Part shown: one piece after another, positions 1 to 4,729 of the stretch
Layout: every line of letters starts with the position of its first letter
How positions within the stretch are numbered: position 1 is the stretch's first letter
Assembly: GCA_020722305.1 (NCBI GenBank)
Contig: DYLB01000011.1
Span: forward strand, 1-6,615
Direction: 5' to 3'
Length of the DNA: 6,615 bases
Origin: Anaerolinea thermophila
GTDB taxonomy: Bacteria > Chloroflexota > Anaerolineae > Anaerolineales > Villigracilaceae
The notes under the pieces: model-generated
The model's input: only the letters and a program-made list of their open reading frames with translations
What the model was told of the DNA's origin: nothing
Database searches by the model: none
Program-made: the position numbers and the translations under genes

Positions 1-25
1 AGCCGGAAATTTTACAGGAAGCCTT

Positions 26-1219
26 ATGGACTCTCTCAACACCCAATTCGAACAGCTTCGCCAATCGCCGACGGTCGCTCTGACCGACCGGATCGCGGCC
101 CTGCGGGCCGGCGGGCGGGCTATCCTCCCTTTGCAGGTGGGCGACCCGGATTTCGGGACTCCGCCGGCGGTGCGGGAGGCGGCAATGAAGGCGCTGGAGG
201 CCAGCCTGACCCATTACACCTCCAGCCGGGGCTTGCCGGACCTGCGGCAGGCTGCCGCGTCCAAGCTGCTCCGCGACAACGGCCTGACCTATGACCCCGC
301 GGGCGAAATCCTGGTGACGCATGGCGGTATCCACGCCTATTATCTGGCCATGCAATCCATCCTGAACCCCGGCGACGAGGTGCTCGTCCCCGACCCGGCC
401 TGGGCCACCCACGCCAATATGGTGACGATGCTGCGCGGGGGCGTGGTGCGAGTCCCGGCCCCAGCAGAGAACGGATTCATCCCGCCGATGGAGGCCTGGG
501 CCAAAGCGCTGACGCCGCATACCCGGGCCATCGTGATCAACTATCCCTCCAACCCGACCGGGGCGTACCCTTCGAGAGAGTACCTGTCCCAATTGCAGGC
601 TTTCGCCGCCGAACACAATCTGTGGATCGTCAGCGACGAAGTCTACGAAAACCTGTATTACGCCAACAAACCGGCTTCCGCCGGAGCCATCCCCGGCGCG
701 AAAGAACGGACGATTTTGGTCCACAGCCTGTCCAAGACCTACGCCATGACCGGCTGGCGGGTCGGCTACCTGGCTGCGCCGGCGCAGGTGATCGAAAATG
801 CCTTGAAAGCCGGACAGCACTCGATCACCTGCGTGGCTCCGTTCGTGCAAAAGGCTGCGGCATTCGCCTTGACCGATCCCGGCGTTCAACAGGCCGCCGC
901 CGACATGCGCGTCGCCTACGCCCGCCGCCGCGCCCTGGTGCTGCGTCTCGCCGCCGAATATGGGAGCGAAAAGGTGCGGGTCACACCGCCGATGGGCGCT
1001 TTCTACTTCTTCCTGGATTTCCGCCCGCTGGGGAGACCGTCGCTGGAAATTTGCGAGCGGCTGCTGGACGAGGCCGGCGTGGGGCTGGTCCCCGGCTCGG
1101 CCTTCGGGACGCAGGGCGAGGGCTTCGTCCGCATGACGGTGGCCGCATCGGATGCGGAGGTGGAGGCAGGGTTCAGGAAGATTGTGGAGTGGGCGGAGGG
1201 GAAGTGGGTGTCGAAATGA
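26..1219 (+). CDS. Class I/II PLP-dependent aminotransferase (aspartate/aromatic/prephenate type)
   Basis: This is a cytosolic fold-type I aminotransferase of 397 residues, the usual length for the aspartate aminotransferase superfamily. Visible landmarks are the NYPSNPTG segment (Asn176), SDEVY (Asp204, which contacts the PLP pyridine nitrogen), SLSKTYAMTGWRVGY with the Schiff-base lysine at Lys237 and a phosphate-binding arginine at Arg245, and the C-terminal GFVRM with the carboxylate-binding Arg369. The start at 26 follows an AGGAAG ribosome site at 16-21. The last four bases overlap the prephenate dehydratase start (ATGA), implying translational coupling. From that context I infer it transaminates phenylpyruvate and/or 4-hydroxyphenylpyruvate, or prephenate itself in an arogenate route. 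Family membership is certain. Substrate is not, because aspartate, aromatic and prephenate aminotransferases of this family cannot be separated by eye. No pathway-specific symbol is assigned for that reason. Confidence 0.93.
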   Translation: MDSLNTQFEQLRQSPTVALTDRIAALRAGGRAILPLQVGDPDFGTPPAVREAAMKALEASLTHYTSSRGLPDLRQAAASKLLRDNGLTYDPAGEILVTHGGIHAYYLAMQSILNPGDEVLVPDPAWATHANMVTMLRGGVVRVPAPAENGFIPPMEAWAKALTPHTRAIVINYPSNPTGAYPSREYLSQLQAFAAEHNLWIVSDEVYENLYYANKPASAGAIPGAKERTILVHSLSKTYAMTGWRVGYLAAPAQVIENALKAGQHSITCVAPFVQKAAAFALTDPGVQQAAADMRVAYARRRALVLRLAAEYGSEKVRVTPPMGAFYFFLDFRPLGRPSLEICERLLDEAGVGLVPGSAFGTQGEGFVRMTVAASDAEVEAGFRKIVEWAEGKWVSK

Positions 1220-2028
1220 GAATCGCTTTCCAGGGAGAACCGGGCGCGTATAGCGAGGAAGCAGCTTACGGGTATTACGGTCCGGTGGAGACGCAGCCGT
1301 TCGAGACGTTCGAGGATGTCTTCGCCGCGGTAACCTCCGGGGCGTGCGAGTCCGGCCTGATCCCCATCGAAAATTCGCTGGCGGGCAGCATCCACCAGAA
1401 CTATGACCTGCTCCTGCGCCATGACGTGCACATCGTCGGCGAGTATTTCTTGCGGGTGCGCCACTGTCTGATCGGCTTCCCCGGCGTAGACGTGGCCGAG
1501 ATCCGCCGCGTGATCAGCCATCCCCAAGCGCTGGGCCAGTGCGCCGGGACGCTGCGCCGGCTGGGCGTCAAGACCGGGCCGGTCTACGACACGGCAGGGA
1601 GCGTCAAGATGCTCAAGGCCGGCGGCGAGCGGACGACAGCGGCCATCGCCTCGAAGCGGGCGGCGGAGATTTACGGGATGCAGGTCTTACAGGAGGGGAT
1701 CGAGGACAACCCGGAAAACTACACCCGTTTCCTGGCGATCTCACCCGCCCCGGTCGAACCTTCGGCTGAAGCCAAGACCTCGATCGTGTTCACGCTCAGG
1801 AACCAGCCGGGGGCGCTGTTCAAGGCTTTGAGCGTGTTCGCCCTGCGGGACATTGACCTGACCAAGATCGAGTCGAGGCCGCTGGCGGGCAAGCCCTGGG
1901 AGTACTTGTTCTATATTGATTTCCTCGGCGCCATTAGCGACGATACTGCCCGCCGGGCGCTCGACCATTTGGGGGAGTACGCCCTGATGCTGCGGGTGCT
2001 GGGGTCGTACCCGAGGTTCGCCGGTTAA
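1216..2028 (+). CDS. pheA: Prephenate dehydratase with C-terminal ACT domain
   Basis: This monofunctional enzyme of 270 residues converts prephenate to phenylpyruvate, with loss of water and CO2, in the phenylalanine branch. The N-terminal catalytic part (about 1-180) begins MRIAFQGEPGAYSEEAA. It carries the family signatures IPIENSLAGS (49-58), SHPQALGQC (101-109), DTAGSVK (125-131) and the catalytic TRF triplet at 170-172. The ACT regulatory domain (about 186-268) has GALFKAL (199-205) and ESRP (219-222), which form the phenylalanine-binding site in this family, so feedback inhibition by phenylalanine is expected. There is no fused chorismate mutase domain; a separate one lies downstream at 4310. 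The open frame extends back to 622, but that upstream part is only a shadow of the aminotransferase. The start at 1216 gives a canonical N-terminus and overlaps the aminotransferase stop by four bases. No clear terminator is visible after the stop. Confidence 0.97.
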   Translation: MRIAFQGEPGAYSEEAAYGYYGPVETQPFETFEDVFAAVTSGACESGLIPIENSLAGSIHQNYDLLLRHDVHIVGEYFLRVRHCLIGFPGVDVAEIRRVISHPQALGQCAGTLRRLGVKTGPVYDTAGSVKMLKAGGERTTAAIASKRAAEIYGMQVLQEGIEDNPENYTRFLAISPAPVEPSAEAKTSIVFTLRNQPGALFKALSVFALRDIDLTKIESRPLAGKPWEYLFYIDFLGAISDDTARRALDHLGEYALMLRVLGSYPRFAG

Positions 2029-2060
2029 CCCGCCGTTCGCTGCGTCACTCCCGCCCAGTT

Positions 2061-2091
2061 TTGGCCGGATGGGAAAATTTTGCATTACAAT
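2061..2091 (+). promoter_or_regulatory. Possible promoter for the glycosyltransferase gene (leaderless)
   Basis: A good -10-like hexamer TACAAT lies at 2086-2091, which would start transcription near 2098, only about three bases before the ATG at 2101. The -35 candidate (TTGGCC at 2061-2066, 19 bp spacer) is weak. The -10 to ATG distance resembles that of the much stronger promoter before the leader peptide at 4098. The 72 bases between pheA and this gene hold nothing else I can support. Confidence 0.35.
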
Positions 2092-2100
2092 CGAACGCAG

Positions 2101-3645
2101 ATGAAACGAGCCAACACAGAGGTATTGCTGATTGGGGTTATCCTCGCCGTAGCCCTGTTGCTCAGGGTCTGGGGGATTGATTTTGGCTTGCCTTATCTTT
2201 ACCATCCTGATGAACCGCGATACGTCCTAAGCGCGCAGCGCCTCTTCAAAACATTCGACATTGACCCCCATAATCTCCCCGACCTCTCCTCGAGTTCGTT
2301 CGTTTACGTCGTCAATGCGCTCGCCTACGCCCCCTATTACTTGGCGGGCAAGTTATCCGGCGTGTTCCAGAGTCCGGCAGACATCCCAGAGCCGAGGCTG
2401 CTTGTAACGGGAACGGGGCACATCGCCCAGTCCGGCGCATTCCTGTTGGGCCGCATCGTGACAATGCTGTTTGGCATTGCCAATGTCCTGTTGGTGTTTT
2501 GGATTGGACGCCGGTGGCTCAAGAGTCCTGTCATTGGACTGCTGGCTGCTTTCATGCTGGCCACCTCGCCGGTGAATGTTTATCACAGCCGGCTTGTTAC
2601 CCCGGATACTTTCGTGGTCTTCTTTGTGCTGGCGGCCCTTTGGGGGGCAACTCAAATCTATCGAAGTGATGAAAGGATGCCTTTCGTCCTGACCGGGGTG
2701 GCGCTCGGCTGTCTCGTCTCGACCAAAATAAACGGGATCATCATCGTCTTTCCCGTGCTGATAGCCCACCTTTTCCGCAAGTCGCTCAAAGGGTTCTTGA
2801 ACACCAATTTGCTCCTGATGTCCGCGGCAAGCATCTTGGCCTACGCGGCGACCAACCCTTACATCTTTGGCGATCCCAGGGACGTTTTCATGGATATTGT
2901 CTACGAGGGCGCCCATTACGCCAGCGGCCACGCCGGCATGGAAGGCAGCAGCCTGATGTGGTATTTGGGTTACATGTGGCAAACCGCAGGTATCATCTCC
3001 ATTGCCGCGGTACTCGAAATTTTACGCGGTCTTCGGGCGCGTTCTACGGAAATATTCCTGCTCTCCGTTTTTCCACTGGTATATTTCATCTTCATCAGCA
3101 GTTTCGTGGTAAGGAATGACCGCACCTTCCTCCCATTGACACCGTTTTTGTTTCTGCTGGCTGCTTCTTTCCTGGTGCATCTGTGGCGCCAGATCAAGGG
3201 ACTGAGATCCGAAAGATTGCGCCAAATATCCATTTCGGTGCTGGCTCTCCTGGCCGTCACCGGACTGGCCCTGCCAATATCGAAGACCGTTACAGATACC
3301 CTCCAGCTCACGGCCGTGGACAGCCGTGAAACTTCCAGGGTATGGATAGAAGAGAATCTGCCGCCAGGGACGAAAATCGCCATCGAAGCATATTCCCCAT
3401 TTGTGGAGCCTGGACAGTATTCAGTCCAGCCGTTCTGGATGATGACCGACCACGAGCCGGAGTGGTACGTGGATAACGGTTTCGAATACCTGGTCTTCAG
3501 CCAGGGGATGTACGGGCGTTTCTATGCCGGGCCGGAAAAGTACAGCCTGGAAATCTCGCGGTACGAGCGCTTTTTCGAGCGGTTTACGCCGGTAAAGATA
3601 TTCCGCGACGGTGATTATGAAATACGCCTCTACAGAACCAGGTGA
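2101..3645 (+). CDS. GT39/PMT-family multi-pass membrane glycosyltransferase
   Basis: This integral membrane protein has 514 residues from ATG 2101. It looks like the dolichyl-phosphate-mannose mannosyltransferase/ArnT-like family (GT39, PMT_2 type), which transfers a sugar from a polyprenyl-phosphate donor on the outer face of the membrane. Residues 8-24 form the first membrane helix. They are followed by an extracytoplasmic loop with HPDEP at 35-39, whose acidic pair matches the position of the catalytic Asp/Glu in this family. About nine further hydrophobic segments follow (roughly 115-136, 142-160, 168-184, 195-224, 236-252, 290-308, 318-336, 345-362, 376-394). TNPYIFGDP (251-259) is another motif common in these proteins. 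Residues 400-514 form a soluble C-terminal tail. A TTG at 2080 could add seven residues, but ATG 2101 sits just after a -10-like box and gives a natural N-terminus. Acceptor and sugar are unknown. GC content is visibly below that of the flanking aromatic genes. Confidence 0.85.
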   Translation: MKRANTEVLLIGVILAVALLLRVWGIDFGLPYLYHPDEPRYVLSAQRLFKTFDIDPHNLPDLSSSSFVYVVNALAYAPYYLAGKLSGVFQSPADIPEPRLLVTGTGHIAQSGAFLLGRIVTMLFGIANVLLVFWIGRRWLKSPVIGLLAAFMLATSPVNVYHSRLVTPDTFVVFFVLAALWGATQIYRSDERMPFVLTGVALGCLVSTKINGIIIVFPVLIAHLFRKSLKGFLNTNLLLMSAASILAYAATNPYIFGDPRDVFMDIVYEGAHYASGHAGMEGSSLMWYLGYMWQTAGIISIAAVLEILRGLRARSTEIFLLSVFPLVYFIFISSFVVRNDRTFLPLTPFLFLLAASFLVHLWRQIKGLRSERLRQISISVLALLAVTGLALPISKTVTDTLQLTAVDSRETSRVWIEENLPPGTKIAIEAYSPFVEPGQYSVQPFWMMTDHEPEWYVDNGFEYLVFSQGMYGRFYAGPEKYSLEISRYERFFERFTPVKIFRDGDYEIRLYRTR

Positions 3646-3663
3646 GCCGGCGGTCAGACGAAC

Positions 3664-4040
3664 GTGCAGATCATCAAACAAGACGACAAGCCTGAGTGGG
3701 CGGTCATTCCCTATGAAACCTACCTGCAACTGGTCGAAAAGGCGGAAATGTTGCAAGACATCCAAGAGACGACAGCGTAAAGGCTGCTCTAGAGCGCGGT
3801 GGCGAAGAATTGATCCCAAGCGAGGTGGTCTACGCCATTCTTGACGGTGAAAATGCCATCAAGGTTTGGCGCGAATACCACGGCTTGTACCAACAAGAAA
3901 CGGCCCAAAAAGCAGGGATCAGCGTTCCATACCTGTCGCAGTTGGAAACCAACAAACGCAAAGACTCGTTGGAGGTACTGACAGCTATCGCTAAAACCCT
4001 GCGAGTCTCGCTCGAAAATATCGTTTCGCCGCAGGCATAA
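3664..4040 (+). pseudogene. Frameshifted HTH antitoxin-like gene, orphan (no toxin partner)
   Basis: Two reading frames together look like one small antitoxin of about 125 residues. The first half starts at GTG 3664 and reads VQIIKQDDKPEWAVIPYETY and on to LQDIQETTA, stopping at TAA 3778-3780. The second half lies in the frame entered by a -1 shift near 3766-3770. It reads DDSVKAALERGGEELIPSEV, then a Cro/C1-type helix-turn-helix, and ends at 4040. From memory of the family, intact relatives read straight through from the PEWAVIPYE N-terminus via an acidic linker to the HTH, and usually sit beside a RelE/ParE-like toxin. No toxin is present: the glycosyltransferase stop is 18 bases upstream and the aromatic leader follows downstream. 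No ribosome site is evident for the GTG, and no slippery heptamer is seen at the shift. I therefore read it as a decayed remnant, though a sequencing indel is possible. Confidence 0.7.
3810..4040 (+). CDS. HTH (XRE/Cro-C1) DNA-binding domain ORF, 3' part of the broken antitoxin
   Basis: This is the part of the split gene that could still be translated alone, as 76 residues from TTG 3810. Residues 17-71 make a complete Cro/C1-type HTH. QQETAQKAGISVPYLSQLE (28-46) spans the helix-turn-helix, with the conserved Gly36, Ser38 and the SQLE of the recognition helix; the amphipathic EVLTAIAKTLRVSLENI follows. Only a weak GGTGG lies upstream of the TTG. The frame is open well upstream of 3810 without a good start, which supports this being the back half of a larger gene. 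If translated, it could still bind an operator. What it would regulate is unknown. Confidence 0.45.
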   Translation: MIPSEVVYAILDGENAIKVWREYHGLYQQETAQKAGISVPYLSQLETNKRKDSLEVLTAIAKTLRVSLENIVSPQA

Positions 4041-4058
4041 GTTATCGCATTTTGCCAC

Positions 4059-4087
4059 TTGACACATCCCCTCCTCCGTCATAGAAT
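4059..4087 (+). promoter_or_regulatory. Consensus sigma-70-type promoter of the aroH-aroF-tyrA operon
   Basis: A perfect -35 (TTGACA, 4059-4064), a 17-base spacer and a near-perfect -10 (TAGAAT, 4082-4087) predict a transcription start at about 4094-4095. The leader ORF begins at ATG 4098, so its message would be essentially leaderless, with about three bases of 5' UTR. This is the strongest promoter-like match I found in the window. It starts the attenuated aromatic operon independently of the glycosyltransferase and antitoxin remnant upstream. Confidence 0.85.
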
Positions 4088-4097
4088 ACTGCCCAAT

Positions 4098-4181
4098 ATG
4101 ACAACTTCCGTCCGCTTCTATTTTGCCTATTATTTTTACGGCTCCCGAACCCGGTTGCCGTTGGCGGCGCTTAAGCGGTAG
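4098..4181 (+). CDS. Phe/Tyr-rich leader peptide of a transcription attenuator
   Basis: This short ORF of 27 codons runs from ATG 4098 to TAG 4179-4181. Codons 7-14 (4116-4139) encode FYFAYYFY, so seven of eight consecutive residues are aromatic (three Phe, four Tyr, no Trp). It lies directly between a consensus promoter and an intrinsic terminator, ahead of chorismate mutase, DAHP synthase and prephenate dehydrogenase. This matches the architecture of ribosome-mediated attenuation known from the enterobacterial pheA, pheST and trp leaders. When charged tRNA-Phe or tRNA-Tyr is scarce, the ribosome should stall in the aromatic run and allow read-through into aroH. The ORF continues for 13 codons after the run, covering the segment proposed as the antiterminator strand. 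No Shine-Dalgarno is possible with the predicted transcription start, so initiation is probably leaderless. Confidence 0.85.
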   Translation: MTTSVRFYFAYYFYGSRTRLPLAALKR

Positions 4182-4221
4182 GCAGAAACAGACGCATACC
4201 CGTTTATCCAGAGAGCGAGCC
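4156..4221 (+). promoter_or_regulatory. Proposed antiterminator pairing of the aromatic attenuator
   Basis: GGC plus CGCTT (4163-4165, 4168-4172) can pair with GAGCG plus GCC (4213-4217, 4219-4221), giving eight pairs around a small internal loop, one of them a G-U wobble. This would occupy the 5' arm of the terminator. A competing protector hairpin GCCG-TTGG-CGGC (4157-4168) and a pairing of CCGCTT (4112-4117) with AAGCGG (4173-4178) could sequester the same strand. A ribosome held at codons 7-14 leaves 4163-4172 free. A ribosome finishing at the stop (4179) covers it and lets the terminator fold. The pairings were read by eye and no energies were computed. Confidence 0.5.
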
Positions 4222-4239
4222 TGACGGCCCGCTCTTTTT
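4212..4239 (+). terminator. Intrinsic terminator of the attenuator
   Basis: The stem AGAGCGAGCC (4212-4221) pairs with GGCCCGCTCT (4226-4235) across a four-base loop, TGAC. There are nine pairs and a single A-C mismatch (4218/4229). It is followed by a run of five T (4235-4239), the first of which also pairs in the stem. It lies 30 bases after the leader stop codon and 70 bases before aroH, so it is placed to end transcription before the operon rather than after a gene. Confidence 0.85.
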
Positions 4240-4274
4240 GTTTACCCCCTCGGTCCCCCCGATTTGAACTGAAC

Positions 4275-4306
4275 TTTGTTCCAATTGGAGGGAGGAAAGG
4301 AACAAA
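4275..4306 (+). promoter_or_regulatory. aroH ribosome binding site displayed in a hairpin loop
   Basis: TTTGTTCC (4275-4282) is perfectly complementary to GGAACAAA (4299-4306). The 16-base loop between them contains the very strong purine-rich Shine-Dalgarno GGAGGGAGGAAA (4287-4298), which continues into the stem. The ATG at 4310 lies just past the stem. The hairpin could present or modulate the ribosome site. Its stem is AU-rich, so a chance pairing in a purine-rich leader is possible. Confidence 0.45.
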
Positions 4307-4309
4307 AAT

Positions 4310-4681
4310 ATGACCCTGCGCGGCATCCGCGGCGCGATCACCATCACCGCAGACGAAAGGGAGCAGGTACTCTCGGCCACCCAGGAACTGCTGGCCGCCA
4401 TCCTGTCCGCCAACCCCCGCCTGCGGACGGAGGACATCGCCTCGGCCCTGTTCACCGTCACCGAGGACATCGCCTCGGACTACCCGGCGCTGGCCGCCCG
4501 CCAAATGGGCTGGGAGCAAGTCCCGATGCTGTGCGCCCGTGAAATCCCCGTCCCCGGAAGTTTACCGCTCTGCATCCGGGTACTCCTCCACTGGAATACC
4601 GAGTGCGAACAATCGGCCATCCAGCATGTGTATTTGCGCGAGGCGACCAGGCTGCGACCAGATTTAGCAATGCGCGACTAA
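4310..4681 (+). CDS. aroH: Chorismate mutase, AroH type
   Basis: This monofunctional chorismate mutase of 123 residues converts chorismate to prephenate, the common precursor of phenylalanine and tyrosine. It has the AroH (Bacillus subtilis type, pseudo-alpha/beta-barrel trimer) fold rather than the all-helical AroQ fold. It opens TLRGIRGAIT. The residues known from the B. subtilis active site are seen at the same numbers: Arg7, Cys75, Glu78, Arg90 (CIRV) and Tyr108 (HVYL), followed by LRPDL (115-119). The start is fixed by a strong Shine-Dalgarno at 4287-4300. It is the first structural gene after the attenuator and is followed after 48 bases by DAHP synthase. One oddity is that the segment TEDIAS occurs twice (40-45 and 51-56), encoded by a near-identical 19-base repeat. 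Confidence 0.96.
   Translation: MTLRGIRGAITITADEREQVLSATQELLAAILSANPRLRTEDIASALFTVTEDIASDYPALAARQMGWEQVPMLCAREIPVPGSLPLCIRVLLHWNTECEQSAIQHVYLREATRLRPDLAMRD
4427..4478 (+). repeat. In-frame 19-base direct repeat inside aroH
   Basis: The bases at 4427-4445 and 4460-4478 are identical at 18 of 19 positions (core GAGGACATCGCCTCGG in both), spaced exactly 33 bases or 11 codons apart. Both copies encode TEDIAS. The protein keeps the normal AroH length, so this is not a simple extra insertion. Confidence 0.7.
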
Positions 4682-4729
4682 CTGTTCCCTGCTCTCTATT
4701 CTCTGATTACTTTTCAAAGGAGTCTTCCT

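Noticed and set aside
622..1215. Long N-terminal extension of the pheA reading frame
   Set aside because: It lies wholly inside the aminotransferase gene, its translation is Arg/Gly-rich out-of-frame sequence, and the canonical PheA N-terminus starts at 1216.
2029..2075. Terminator after pheA
   Set aside because: The region has short GC-rich palindromic bits such as GGTTAACC at the stop codon, but no stem followed by a T-run.
2080..2100. TTG 2080 as the glycosyltransferase start
   Set aside because: It adds only seven residues, overlaps the -10-like box TACAAT and has no convincing Shine-Dalgarno. ATG 2101 is preferred, although the longer form is not excluded.
3760..3785. Programmed -1 frameshift joining the two antitoxin halves
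   Set aside because: No slippery X-XXY-YYZ heptamer and no obvious stimulatory hairpin are visible at the frame change, so an inactivating indel is the simpler reading.
4094..4239. T-box riboswitch or other amino acid riboswitch ahead of aroH
   Set aside because: The predicted transcript reaches the leader ATG within a few bases, and the roughly 145 bases before the terminator end show no T-box motif or specifier stem. The aromatic codon run explains the region better.
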